Positions 34,042-42,561 of a stretch of DNA of 64,000 nt are shown here, in pieces. Source of the DNA: Amycolatopsis roodepoortensis (GTDB taxonomy: Bacteria > Actinomycetota > Actinomycetes > Mycobacteriales > Pseudonocardiaceae); the NCBI RefSeq assembly GCF_014873915.1, contig NZ_JADBEJ010000005.1, positions 620,001-684,000 on the forward strand, written 5' to 3'. Below the pieces are notes generated by a model, which was given only the letters and a program-made list of their open reading frames with translations, had not been told where the DNA came from and did not search any database. Each line of letters opens with the position of its first letter. The first letter of the stretch is position 1. The translations under genes and the position numbers were made by a program.

Positions 34042-34670
34042 GGTTCACCGAAGCAGACAGGCTGCTCTTCGCCGGCGACTCCATCACCGACTCCAGCCGT
34101 GACCGCGCCGACCCCGCGTCGCTGGGCAAGGGTTACGTCCGGCAGATCGCGGATCTCCTCGGCGACGGGCCGGAAGTGGTGAACCGGGGGATCAACGGCA
34201 ACCGGATCTACGACCTCGAAGCCCGGTGGGCCACCGACGTCCTCGCGGCGCGGCCCACCGTGCTGACGGTGAAGATCGGCATCAACGACACCTGGCGGAC
34301 CTTCGATCGCGGTCTGTCCAGCCCGATCGGGAAGTTCCGTGCCGCGTACTCCCGGCTGCTGGCCGGTGCGCGGGAGCACCTCCCGGCCGAGTTGTACGTG
34401 ATCACGCCGTTCCTGCTGCCGGTGGAGCCGGACCAGCAGGAGTGGCTCGGCGATCTGGCGCCCCGCGTCGAAGCGGCGATCGACGTGGCGACCGAGTTCG
34501 GCGCGCGACTGGTGCGCGCGGACCTGTTCATGCCACGCGCGGCGGCCGGGCACGGGGCGGCGACGCTGGCCCCGGACGGCGTCCATCCCAGCCCGCTGGG
34601 TCATCGGCTGCTGGCCGAAGCCTGGCTCGCGGCCGCCGGAGCGCCGGTCGAGGAGGCCACGCTCCCTTAG
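34038..34670 (+). CDS. SGNH/GDSL-family esterase
   Basis: A 210-residue hydrolase. All four SGNH blocks are present: FAGDSITDSS (Ser), NRGINGNRI (Gly/Asn), VKIGINDTWR (Asn) and DGVHPSPLGH (Asp-His). There is no signal peptide. The GTG at 34038 overlaps the preceding stop (GTGA). Deacetylation of imported, acetylated oligosaccharides would fit its place in a glycan operon; other small esters are possible. Confidence 0.88.
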   Translation: MRFTEADRLLFAGDSITDSSRDRADPASLGKGYVRQIADLLGDGPEVVNRGINGNRIYDLEARWATDVLAARPTVLTVKIGINDTWRTFDRGLSSPIGKFRAAYSRLLAGAREHLPAELYVITPFLLPVEPDQQEWLGDLAPRVEAAIDVATEFGARLVRADLFMPRAAAGHGAATLAPDGVHPSPLGHRLLAEAWLAAAGAPVEEATLP

Positions 34671-34686
34671 CGGATACAGTTGTCCC

Positions 34687-35988
34687 GTGAACCGGAACGC
34701 CATCATCGCCGGTCGTTACCGGCTGGAGCACAAGGTCGGCCGGGGCGCGATGGGCGTGGTGTGGCAGGCGCGGGACGAGCGGCTCGACCGCACGGTCGCG
34801 GTCAAGCAGTTGCTGCCGGACAGCTCCCCGGGCGATGCGCCGTTCCGGTCGATCGTGCGCGCGATGCGCGAGGCCCGGGTCGCCGCGCGGCTCAAGCATC
34901 CGCACGCCGTCACCGTCTACGACGTCGTGGAACAGGACGGAACCCCGTACCTGATCATGGAGTTCCTGTCGTCGCGGCCGCTGACGGAGCTCCTCGCCGA
35001 CGACGGCCCGCTCCCGGCTGGCCGCGTCGCGGAACTCGGCGCGCAGATCGCCTCCGCGCTGGCCGCCGCCCACGAGGACGGCATCCTGCACCGGGACGTC
35101 ACGCCCAACAACATCCTGATCACCGAAGACGGTCGAGCGAAGATCGCCGACTTCGGCCTGTCCCACGTCACGGGCGAAGGGACGATGACCGGCGACGGTC
35201 TCGTCGTGGGTACCCCGGCGTACCTCTCCCCCGAGGTCGCCGACGGTGAGGAACCCGGCTACCCGTCGGACGTGTTCTCGCTCGGCTCCACGCTCTACAC
35301 CGTGCTGGAAGGCGCGCCGCCGTTCGGCACCGACGGCAACCAGATCGCGCTCCTCAAACGGGTCGCCCGCGGCGAGATCACCCCGCCGAGGTCCACCGGC
35401 CCGCTCACCGACGTCCTGCTGCGGCTGCTCCGGCGCGATCCGCTGGAACGGCCGGACATGGCCGAGGCGGAGCGGATGCTGGCCGCCGTCGCCGACGGCC
35501 GCCCGGCGATCCTGTCCGGCACCAAACGGCTTCCCGCACCCGCCCGCCGTTCGCGGTTGCCGTTCGCCATCGCGGGCGGGGTGGTCGTGGCAGGCGGTGT
35601 GCTGGCGGGGATCCTGCTGTTCGACGGCGATCCGCCCGACGCCGCCGCTCCGGTGCCCGCGCCGTTGCCTTCGGCCACGAAACCGGTGTGCGAAGCGCGG
35701 TACGAGGTCGCCAACCGCTGGCCCGGCGGCTCCGAGATCCGCGTGTCCGTCCGGAACGCCCAGGACACCCGGCTCACCGGCTGGGAGGTCAGCTGGACGC
35801 TGCCGCCCGGCACCCGCATCGCCAATCTGTGGAACGGTTCCCTGGCACAGGAGGGCGACCGCGTGCGAGTGTCCGAATTGGACTGGAACGCGGTGCTGCC
35901 CGCCGGCGGGACGACCACCTTCGGGTTCATCGCGACCACCGAGGACGACGGCGGGGCCGTGCCGGTCGCGGTGTGCCGGAGTTCCTAG
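34687..35988 (+). CDS. Transmembrane Ser/Thr kinase with extracellular CBM2-like domain
   Basis: A 433-residue Hanks-type kinase. The Gly-rich loop VGRGAMGVVW is at 17-26, the ATP lysine is K40 (VAVK), the catalytic loop HRDVTPNN is at 135-142 and DFG at 155-157. The usual Lys of HRDxK is Thr139. One membrane helix spans about 291-313 (FAIAGGVVVAGGVLAGILLF), then a short Pro/Ala linker. Residues about 335-433 look like a family 2 carbohydrate-binding module (RWPGGSEIRVSVRN, LTGWEVSWTLPPGTRIANLW, WNAVLPAGGTTTFGF) flanked by two cysteines. TACAGT lies six bases before the GTG, suggesting a leaderless transcript. Most bacterial receptor kinases carry PASTA or beta-propeller domains instead. Polysaccharide sensing is inferred. 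Confidence 0.9.
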   Translation: MNRNAIIAGRYRLEHKVGRGAMGVVWQARDERLDRTVAVKQLLPDSSPGDAPFRSIVRAMREARVAARLKHPHAVTVYDVVEQDGTPYLIMEFLSSRPLTELLADDGPLPAGRVAELGAQIASALAAAHEDGILHRDVTPNNILITEDGRAKIADFGLSHVTGEGTMTGDGLVVGTPAYLSPEVADGEEPGYPSDVFSLGSTLYTVLEGAPPFGTDGNQIALLKRVARGEITPPRSTGPLTDVLLRLLRRDPLERPDMAEAERMLAAVADGRPAILSGTKRLPAPARRSRLPFAIAGGVVVAGGVLAGILLFDGDPPDAAAPVPAPLPSATKPVCEARYEVANRWPGGSEIRVSVRNAQDTRLTGWEVSWTLPPGTRIANLWNGSLAQEGDRVRVSELDWNAVLPAGGTTTFGFIATTEDDGGAVPVAVCRSS

Positions 35989-37004
35989 CGAGCGGTCGAT
36001 TCCCGCGCGTTCAGCCGCACCGGAACTTCGATCCGGCGCGGCTCGCCGCCGGACGCCTTCCCCTCGACGAGGTCCATCAACGCCGTGGCCGCGCGGCCGC
36101 CGACCTCTCGCGGATGCACGAACATCCCGGTCACCCTCGGCGAAACGAGCTGGAGCGAACCGCTGTCCACCGCACTGCAGATCCCGAGCTCGCCGGGTAC
36201 CGCGAGCCGCCGGCGGCGGGCCTCGTGGAGGACACCGAGGGCGAGGTTCTCCGATGTCGTGAACACGGCGTCCGGGCACACGCGCCGGTCGAGCAGCCTG
36301 CCCAGCGCTTCTGCCGTGCCTTCGGTGGTCGGCGGCTCGTCGATCTCGACCACCACCGGCTCCAGCCCCCGCGCTTCCATCCAGCCGGTGTACCCCGCGA
36401 CCAGATCGGCCGCGTAGGAGCGGGCGGTGTCGGTGGTGATCATCGACGGCCGCTCGTAACCGTTGCCCGCCAAGTGATCCAGCATCTGCCCGGCGGCCGC
36501 GACCAGGTCGTTGTCGACGACGACCGGCACCGGGCACGGCGCCGCCATCGGACGTCCGACGGTCACCAGCGGCCGGTCCTGGCACCAGCCGGTCGCGAAG
36601 AAGGGCTCGTCCCCACGGGGATCCACCAGGATCGCGCCGTCCACGGCGAAAGCGTTCAACCGGTCGAGGTCGGCGTCCATCGGGGTCAGAAGCAGGGCGT
36701 ACGAACGCTTCGAGGCGGCTTCGGCCGCGCCGTTGAGGACTTCGAGGAAGTAGTCCGAATTGGGCACGAGCGCGCAGGCGCTACTCGCGTCGACCGAGTT
36801 CGCGAGCTGGATCGCCAGCGTGCGGCTGCGCCGGGTGACCAGTTGCTGCGCGTGCACGCTGGCCTGATAGCCGAGTTCGGCCGCCGCCATCGCGACGCGC
36901 TGCCGGGTCTCCTCCGAGATCCGGCCTTGGCCGCTGAGCACGTGGGAAACGGTGGTGATCGAAACCCCGGCCGCGGCGGCGACGTCACGGATGGTCGGCG
37001 ACAC
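35985..37004 (-). CDS. LacI family regulator
   Basis: A 339-residue LacI protein: HTH RDVAAAAGVSITTVSHVLSG at about 6-25, then the sugar-binding core (LAIQLANSVDASSACALVPN onward). It starts with GTG at 37004 immediately after the FMN reductase gene on the same strand, so the two form an operon. A 42-bp palindrome with a LacI-type centre stands before that operon and probably serves its autoregulation. It converges with the kinase gene, overlapping by four bases. Confidence 0.9.
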   Translation of the reverse strand: MSPTIRDVAAAAGVSITTVSHVLSGQGRISEETRQRVAMAAAELGYQASVHAQQLVTRRSRTLAIQLANSVDASSACALVPNSDYFLEVLNGAAEAASKRSYALLLTPMDADLDRLNAFAVDGAILVDPRGDEPFFATGWCQDRPLVTVGRPMAAPCPVPVVVDNDLVAAAGQMLDHLAGNGYERPSMITTDTARSYAADLVAGYTGWMEARGLEPVVVEIDEPPTTEGTAEALGRLLDRRVCPDAVFTTSENLALGVLHEARRRRLAVPGELGICSAVDSGSLQLVSPRVTGMFVHPREVGGRAATALMDLVEGKASGGEPRRIEVPVRLNARESTAR

Positions 37005-37649
37005 TCAGGCCTCCACGGGCGGTCCCCAAACGCGGTTCGGCCGGTCGGTGTCCAGCCGATAGTCGGTGACGTGGGCGTCGCCCAGCCTACGGCCGAGGTC
37101 CGCCGCGGCCTCCAGCGGCCGCGCGGGATCGCGTTCCACCTCGCCCCGGCTGTTGCCGACGCCGACCACGATCCCGGCGAGATCCTGACGCAGGTATCGC
37201 GTGAGTTCCTGAAACTGGGCTTCCAGACCGAGTGTCGCGCCGCGATAGCTCTCCTCGCACGAGATCAGCACCGCGGCGCGTTTGTGCATCAACCCCGGCA
37301 CGACCTCCGCGGTATGCGGGGAACTGCCGGAGGTGTAACAGAACAGCCGGTCGAAGAAGGACTTCAGCCGTCCGGTCATGCCGTACCAGTGCAGTGGTGT
37401 CGCGTAGACGACCGCGTCCGCCGGGAGCACGTGCTCGAACAGCAGGCGCTCGTAACCGTCCCCGATGCCGCAGGACCGGTCGCTCAGCCGGCAGTCACGA
37501 CAGTCCCCCAGGGGCGACTCGACGAAATCGGAGAGACGGACGAAGCCGACCGTGTGGCCCGCTTCCTCCGCTCCCTTGGCCAACGCCTGCGCGAGCGCCC
37601 AGGAGTTGCCTTCACGGCGCGGGCTCGAATCGAGCACCAAGATCTTCAC
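37005..37649 (-). CDS. Flavodoxin-fold NAD(P)H-dependent FMN reductase family
   Basis: A 214-residue protein of the iron-sulfur flavoprotein/FMN-reductase type. The N-terminus LVLDSSPRREGNSWALAQAL is the FMN phosphate loop, CRDCRLSDRSC is the Cys cluster of this subgroup, and TPLHWYGMTGRLKSFFDRL binds flavin. The GTG at 37649 follows GGGGAG at good spacing; the open frame before it runs through a palindrome and is not coding. It is probably co-regulated with the LacI gene that follows. Its electron acceptor is unknown. Confidence 0.82.
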   Translation of the reverse strand: MKILVLDSSPRREGNSWALAQALAKGAEEAGHTVGFVRLSDFVESPLGDCRDCRLSDRSCGIGDGYERLLFEHVLPADAVVYATPLHWYGMTGRLKSFFDRLFCYTSGSSPHTAEVVPGLMHKRAAVLISCEESYRGATLGLEAQFQELTRYLRQDLAGIVVGVGNSRGEVERDPARPLEAAADLGRRLGDAHVTDYRLDTDRPNRVWGPPVEA

Positions 37650-37657
37650 GTGGTTCT

Positions 37658-37699
37658 CCCCGGAGAGACTGCCAAAACGTTTTAGCAGTCTCTCCGGGG
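37658..37699. promoter_or_regulatory. 42-bp palindrome with LacI-type centre
   Basis: The two halves are reverse complements except for one base pair. The centre reads AAAACGTTTT, the central CG form of LacI-family operators, framed by GCAGTCTCTCCGGGG-type arms. It lies 8 bp upstream of the FMN reductase start and 13 bp after the hydrolase stop (both minus strand). It could serve as terminator for one gene and operator for the next. Confidence 0.75.
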
Positions 37700-37712
37700 A
37701 CGGTTTCACCTG

Positions 37713-38411
37713 TCAAGCGACCTTGGCCGCCGCGGCGAGAAGGACCTCCGCGACGACGTCCGGCCGCGAGACCGAGACAGCGTGCGAAGCGTCGACCCTG
37801 GTGATCTCCGAACCGGCGCGCTCGGCCATGAACGCCTGCGCCGCGGCGGGGATCGCGTGGTCCTGCTCGGCGATCAGCGCCCACGAGGGCAGGGTCTTCC
37901 ACGCCGGCTCACCGTCGAACGGCGTGCCGAGCGCGCGCTCGGTGACCGGACGCTGAGTGACCGCCATGACGTCCGCCGTCTCCACCGGGACGTCGGCCGC
38001 GAACACGTCCGAGAAGTTCTCGGGCTTGATCGACAGCTCGCCTTGCGCAGCCAGCACGTTCGTGGTGTCCGGGCCGAGCTTGCCGCCTTCGAACCGACCG
38101 GACAGCTCGAACACGCTCTCCCCCGCTTCCGGCTGGAAGGCGGCGATGTAGACGAGCGCCTTGACATTCGGCGCGGAGGCGGCCGCGCGGCTGATCACCA
38201 CGCCACCGTAGGAGTGCCCGGCCAGCACGACCGGGCCGTCCACGCCGTTGACGACGTCGGCGACGTAGTCCGCGTCGGACTCGATGCCACGCAACGGGTT
38301 CGCGGCGGCCACCACGCGATAGCCCTGCTCACGCAGCTTCGGAACTACGCCGTTCCAGCTGGACGAGTCGGCGAAAGCGCCGTGGACCAGGACGATGGTG
38401 GGCTTGCTCAT
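37713..38411 (-). CDS. Alpha/beta hydrolase (salicylate-esterase-like)
   Basis: A 232-residue hydrolase with the plant esterase/hydroxynitrile-lyase-like pattern: IVLVHGAFADSSSW, nucleophile in VLAGHSYGGVVIS, Asp in IAEQDHAIP and His in DASHAVSVSRP. No signal peptide. It is divergent to the TetR gene at 38538 and the operator pair between them indicates TetR control. The natural substrate is unknown. Confidence 0.88.
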   Translation of the reverse strand: MSKPTIVLVHGAFADSSSWNGVVPKLREQGYRVVAAANPLRGIESDADYVADVVNGVDGPVVLAGHSYGGVVISRAAASAPNVKALVYIAAFQPEAGESVFELSGRFEGGKLGPDTTNVLAAQGELSIKPENFSDVFAADVPVETADVMAVTQRPVTERALGTPFDGEPAWKTLPSWALIAEQDHAIPAAAQAFMAERAGSEITRVDASHAVSVSRPDVVAEVLLAAAAKVA

Positions 38412-38433
38412 GATGGCTCCTTCAGAGTCAGGG

Positions 38434-38520
38434 AGAACGATCGGTCTTTCTGCCTAAACAATGCTCGTCCGCCCGGCCTTCCGCAACGTGACGAAGGCGA
38501 CCTGGTGGAATGACCGTTCT
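38434..38520. promoter_or_regulatory. TetR operators related to those at the left end
   Basis: AGAACGATCGGTCT (38434-38447) differs at one base from the 14-mer at 294-307. A weaker inverted copy (38507-38520; reverse complement AGAACGGTCATTCC, 10/14) lies near the TetR -10 box TAAGGT. The sites lie between the divergent hydrolase and TetR genes. Confidence 0.65.
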
Positions 38521-38537
38521 TTCTCTAAGGTTGAGAG

Positions 38538-39098
38538 ATGCCGACTGTCGACCGGGACGTCCACCCGAAGATCCGGCTGCTCGAGACAGCGTCACGGCTC
38601 TTCTACGCCGAGGGCATCCATGCCGTCGGCGTGGAGCGCCTGGTCTCCGAAGCGGCCGTGACCAGGGCGACGTTCTACCGCCACTACCCCACCAAGGACG
38701 ACCTGGTCGCCGCCTACTTGAGCACCACGAGCGAACAGATCCGCGCGGGTGTCGGCGCGGCGACGCAAGGAAAACCCCCACGCGAAGCCCTGCTCGCCGC
38801 ACTGGGCATCGTCGGCGACCGAACGCTCGACGACGACTTCCGCGGCTGCCAGTTCCTCAACGCCGCGGCCGAATACCCCGAGCCCACGCACCACGTGCGC
38901 CAGGTCATCGACGACCACCGGGACTGGTTCTTCGGTGTACTCCGCGACTTGGCGCGCGACGCCGGTCACCCCGATCCCGAGCACGCCGCCCGCACCCTCG
39001 TCCTCCTCCGCGACGGCGCGCTGCACGGCGGCAATCTCGACGACGCCGTGACCGTGCGCGCCACCTTGCACCGTGCCGTGGCCGAACTGGTTCCCTGA
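38538..39098 (+). CDS. TetR family regulator, paralogue of the left-end TetR
   Basis: A 186-residue TetR protein. The HTH (SRLFYAEGIHAVGVERLV and VTRATFYRHYPTKDDLVA) is strongly similar to the partial TetR at the window start, and both have matching operators. The C-terminal domain (FLNAAAEYPEPTHHVRQVID) resembles the group that often controls hydrolases or oxidoreductases. TAAGGT six bases before the ATG suggests leaderless expression. Its probable target is the divergent hydrolase; the ligase gene 80 bp downstream may also be affected. Confidence 0.9.
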   Translation: MPTVDRDVHPKIRLLETASRLFYAEGIHAVGVERLVSEAAVTRATFYRHYPTKDDLVAAYLSTTSEQIRAGVGAATQGKPPREALLAALGIVGDRTLDDDFRGCQFLNAAAEYPEPTHHVRQVIDDHRDWFFGVLRDLARDAGHPDPEHAARTLVLLRDGALHGGNLDDAVTVRATLHRAVAELVP

Positions 39099-39178
39099 AC
39101 TTCATCGCGTCTTCTCGACGGTCGTAACAAGTGCTACCTTCGCGGAAGGGGGCACGGCCGGACCGAGGAGCGGCGACG

Positions 39179-40762
39179 ATGAGGCTTTCTCCCAGCGCAC
39201 ACGTCGACCCGTTCTGCCGTGACCGGCTGCCGCCCGCCGATCAGTGGCCGGAGTTCGTGTTCGATCTGCCGGAACTCCGCTACCCGGACCGGCTGAATGC
39301 CGCGACCGCGCTGCTCGACGACACCGCCGCACGGCTCGGCCACGACAGACCGTGCCTGCTCTCCCCCACCGAAACGTGGACCTACGGCGAAGTCCTGGCC
39401 CGTGCGAACCGCGTCGCCCACGTCCTGGTCACCGATTTCGGCGTGGTTCCCGGCGACCGCGTGCTCTTGCGGGGCACCAACACGCCCTGGCTCGCGACGG
39501 CGTGGCTGGCCGTGCTCAAGACGGGCGCGGTGGCCGTCACGACCATGCCGATGCTGCGGCGTGCCGAACTCGACAAGATCGCCGGCCGCGCGAAACCCGC
39601 GGTCGCGATCTGCGACGAACGCCTGCTGGACGAACTCCCGCCCGATCTTCCCGTGGTGTCCTACGGACCCGAACTCGCCGCCCGCGCGGAACGGTATCCG
39701 GTGACGTTCACCGACGTCCCGACCGCGGCCGACGACGTCGCCCTGCTGGCCTTCACCTCCGGCACGACGGGATCCCCGAAGGCGACGATGCACTTCCATC
39801 GCGACCTGCTCGCGATCGCCGACACGTTCTCCCGGCACGTCGTCCGGCCGACCTCCGACGACCTCTTCTGCGGTACGCCGCCGCTGGCCTTCACCTTCGG
39901 ACTCGGCGGCCTGCTGGTCTTCCCCCTGCGCGCGGGCGCGGCGACGCTACTCGTCGAACGGGCCACTCCGGCGGAACTCGCCACCATCGTCGCCCGAAAC
40001 GACGTCACCGTTCTCTTCACCGCACCGACCGCGTACCGGGCGATCCTGAACGCCGGCGACGGACGGCTGCTCGCCGGAGTACGCCGGGCCGTGTCGGCGG
40101 GCGAGTCTCTTCCCGCCCCGGTTGCCGAGCAGTACCGGGAGATCGTCGGAAGGCCGCTCATTGACGGGCTCGGTAGCACCGAAATGCTGCACGTGTTCAT
40201 CTCCGCCGCCGACGGCGACGCGCGTCCCGGCGCCACCGGCAAGGTCGTGCCCGGCTATCAGGCGGCCGTTCTCGATGTCGACGGTTCGCCCGTTCCCGAC
40301 GGCACTCCCGGTTTCCTGGCGGTGCGCGGGCCGACCGGCTGCCGCTACCTCGAAGACCCGCGCCAGCAGGATTACGTCCGCGGTGGCTGGAATTTCACCG
40401 GCGACACCTACGTCCGCGACGCCGACGGCTACTTCCGGTTCGTCGCGCGCAGCGACGACATGATCATCTCGTCGGGGTACAACATCGCCGCCCCCGAGGT
40501 CGAGGAGGTCCTGCTCACCCATCCGGATGTCGACGAATGCGCCGTGATCGGCACGCCGGATCCCGATCGCGGCTCGGTCGTGACGGCGTTCGTCGTCCCC
40601 CGGCCCGGTATCGAGCCGGGCGCGGATCTGGTGCGGGCGCTGCAGGACCACGCCAAGGCGACCGCGGCGCCGTACAAGTATCCGCGGCGCGTGCGGTTCA
40701 TCGAGGCGTTGCCGCGTAATGCGAGCGGGAAGCTGCAGCGGTATCTGCTCCGGGAGTTGTGA
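39179..40762 (+). CDS. Acyl-/aryl-CoA ligase (2-aminobenzoate/benzoate-CoA ligase-like)
   Basis: A 527-residue adenylate-forming enzyme. The P-loop is LLAFTSGTTGSPKAT; other core motifs are LIDGLGSTEMLH (A5), YFRFVARSDDMIISSGYNI (A7-A8) and NASGKLQRY with the C-terminal catalytic Lys (A10). The N-terminal segment (PADQWPEFVFDLPELRYPDR) and PLAFTFGLGGLLVFPLRAGA resemble benzoate- and 2-aminobenzoate-CoA ligases. It would activate an aromatic acid with ATP and CoA. The ATG at 39179 has GAGGAG eight bases upstream. It stands alone, with no ring-attacking oxygenase nearby. Confidence 0.85.
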   Translation: MRLSPSAHVDPFCRDRLPPADQWPEFVFDLPELRYPDRLNAATALLDDTAARLGHDRPCLLSPTETWTYGEVLARANRVAHVLVTDFGVVPGDRVLLRGTNTPWLATAWLAVLKTGAVAVTTMPMLRRAELDKIAGRAKPAVAICDERLLDELPPDLPVVSYGPELAARAERYPVTFTDVPTAADDVALLAFTSGTTGSPKATMHFHRDLLAIADTFSRHVVRPTSDDLFCGTPPLAFTFGLGGLLVFPLRAGAATLLVERATPAELATIVARNDVTVLFTAPTAYRAILNAGDGRLLAGVRRAVSAGESLPAPVAEQYREIVGRPLIDGLGSTEMLHVFISAADGDARPGATGKVVPGYQAAVLDVDGSPVPDGTPGFLAVRGPTGCRYLEDPRQQDYVRGGWNFTGDTYVRDADGYFRFVARSDDMIISSGYNIAAPEVEEVLLTHPDVDECAVIGTPDPDRGSVVTAFVVPRPGIEPGADLVRALQDHAKATAAPYKYPRRVRFIEALPRNASGKLQRYLLREL

Positions 40763-40889
40763 GATCCGTCCACATCGGACATACGGAGTTCGGGGCGCGC
40801 GCGTCTTGCTCGAGATTCCCGCCGGGGCACGTCGACAAGGTCCCCCCTGTAAGGACCGAGGAACGTCCGCTCGCCCCGCCTTCGCCGAC

Positions 40890-40943
40890 GTTGCGAAAGC
40901 CACTTTCGCAACGTTGAAGGTTGCGAAAGTGGCTTTCGCAACC
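40890..40943. repeat. Paired palindromic repeat, left of the HNH gene
   Basis: Two palindromes stand in tandem. In 40890-40912, arms GTTGCGAAAG and CTTTCGCAAC surround CCA. In 40919-40943 the same arms (one base longer) surround TGG. The second is therefore the mirror orientation of the first. An equivalent pair lies at 42422-42474, on the other side of the HNH gene. The rest of 40763-41059 shows no gene. Confidence 0.85.
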
Positions 40944-41059
40944 TGCTTCGTTTGCCTTACCTGTGAATAGCCGCCAAAGCACTTTCCCCGGTAGATGAAA
41001 GCAATTTCAGAGTAGCTTTCACATTCGCACACCTGTTCGATTTGCGGTATTCTTGCGGG

Positions 41060-42305
41060 GTGTCCAGTCAACGAATCCTCGAACCGCTGCAGGAGTTGTG
41101 GCGTGCCGGTGCGCGGGAGCTCGCGCACGGTGTGGTCGAGCGGTTGTCGGTGGCACGGCAGGCTTTGGCGGAGGTCGGGCAGTTCCTGGTCGAGATCGAA
41201 TCGCGCGGTCCGATGGAGTTGTTCGGGCATGGTTCGACGGCGGGCTGGTTCGCCGAAACCGCCCGCATCACCCCGAAAGAAGCCAGCGACACCGTGACGC
41301 GAGCGCTGGCGGTGAACGAGAGCCGTAACCTCGACGGCTCCCCCGCTCCGGCGTTCGCGCCGATCGCCGGAGCCGCGGCCGCGGAAGGCGACCTCGGGCA
41401 CCAGCAACTCGACCCCATCCTCACCGTGCTGAAGAAAATCCCCGCCGACGTCTCCGCCGAGGACCGGACCGGCGCGGAACGGATCCTGGTGAACCTGGCC
41501 CGCCACGCCGGGCCCCAGGAGATCACCAAACGTCGGCGCCGATCTCCTGGCGCACCTGGATCCCGATGGGAACGAGCCGAAGGACGAGGACCTCAAGCCA
41601 CCGTCCCGTGAGGTGTACCTCCGCAAACGCGACGACGGTTGGTGGCGGCTCAACGGCCTGCTGGACCCCGAATTCGGCGCCCGGGTCAACGCGTTGTTCG
41701 ACACCTGGGGACAACGAAGACCCATCGATGAGGACGGCAACCGCGACCCGCGCACCCCCGGCGAACGTCACGGCGACGCCTTGTTCGACGCCATCCACTA
41801 CGCCATGACCAACGACAAGGCGCCCACCCTGTCCGGGGATCGCACCACCGTCGTCGTCACCATCCCTCTGGCAACCCTGACCTCCGGGCTCGGGTCCGCC
41901 TGCGTGGACGGAGTCACCCAGATCACCGCCCGGCACGCCCGGATGCTGGCCTGCGACGCGAGAATTATCCCCGCGATCCTCGGCTCCGAGAGCGAACCGC
42001 TCGACATCGGCCGAGCCGCCCGCAGCGTCACCCCCGTCCAACGACGAGCGCTGAATCTCCGCGACCACGGCTGCGCCTTCCCCGGCTGCCATCGGCGACC
42101 GAAGCATTGCGAGGCCCACCATATTTTGCCGTGGGGCCAACTCGGCGACACCGACCTCGACAACCTCTGCCTACTCTGCCGCTACCACCACATGGTCATC
42201 CACGGCCAATCCGGCTGGAAAGTCCAAATCACCAACGGACGGCCCGAATTCATCCCACCCCAGTACCTCGACCCGCTACAAACCCCACGCCGCAACCACC
42301 GCTGA
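41060..42305 (+). pseudogene. DUF222/HNH endonuclease (REP13E12-like), one frameshift
   Basis: Two adjoining frames together give a full-length DUF222-HNH protein of about 414 residues. Residues 1-157 (VSSQRILEPLQELWRAGARE to QEITK) carry the DUF222 part. After one extra C at about 41531 the sequence continues in another frame as VGADLLAHLDPDGNEPKDED and runs to 42305. The HNH site at the end is intact (CAFPGC, CEAHHILPWG, NLCLLCRYHHMVIHG). Mycobacterial REP13E12 repeats encode the same protein type. The change may be a real mutation or a base-calling error; downstream codons are not otherwise decayed. A GTG at 41060 is the likely start. Confidence 0.8.
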
Positions 42306-42421
42306 ACCCGAAGAGCCCGCCGCACCACCGGCGACGGGCCCTTCGGCATGCCCTCGTGTCAAGGACCGACGGCACTGCTGTCACCTCATGGCGGGCCGCC
42401 CGGACTGACCTCCGAGGCCAG

Positions 42422-42474
42422 GTCGCGAAAGCCACTTTCGGGACATCTAACGTCGCTAAAGTGGCTTTCGCGAC
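42422..42474. repeat. Paired palindromic repeat, right of the HNH gene
   Basis: Same design as the left pair. In 42422-42444 arms GTCGCGAAAG and CTTTCGGGAC surround CCA. In 42452-42474 arms GTCGCTAAAG and CTTTCGCGAC surround TGG. The sequence is slightly diverged from the left pair but keeps the order CCA then TGG. The rest of 42306-42561 shows no gene. Confidence 0.82.
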
Positions 42475-42561
42475 ACGCTCGCTACCCGACGGAGCACACC
42501 ACCCTCGCCGAACCCCGAACAAGGTCCCGCCATCCGTCCACTCTGGACACAAACGTCGACT

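Noticed and set aside
26248..37649. Secondary-metabolite gene cluster
   Set aside because: No polyketide, peptide synthetase, terpene or RiPP core enzyme; the genes form a sugar-use locus.
41520..41545. Programmed ribosomal frameshift in the HNH gene
   Set aside because: No recognised slippery sequence or stimulatory structure is evident; a mutation or base-calling error is simpler.
40763..42561. Insertion sequence with transposase
   Set aside because: The palindromes are internal repeats rather than long terminal inverted repeats, no target duplication was found and the only gene is DUF222/HNH, not a transposase.
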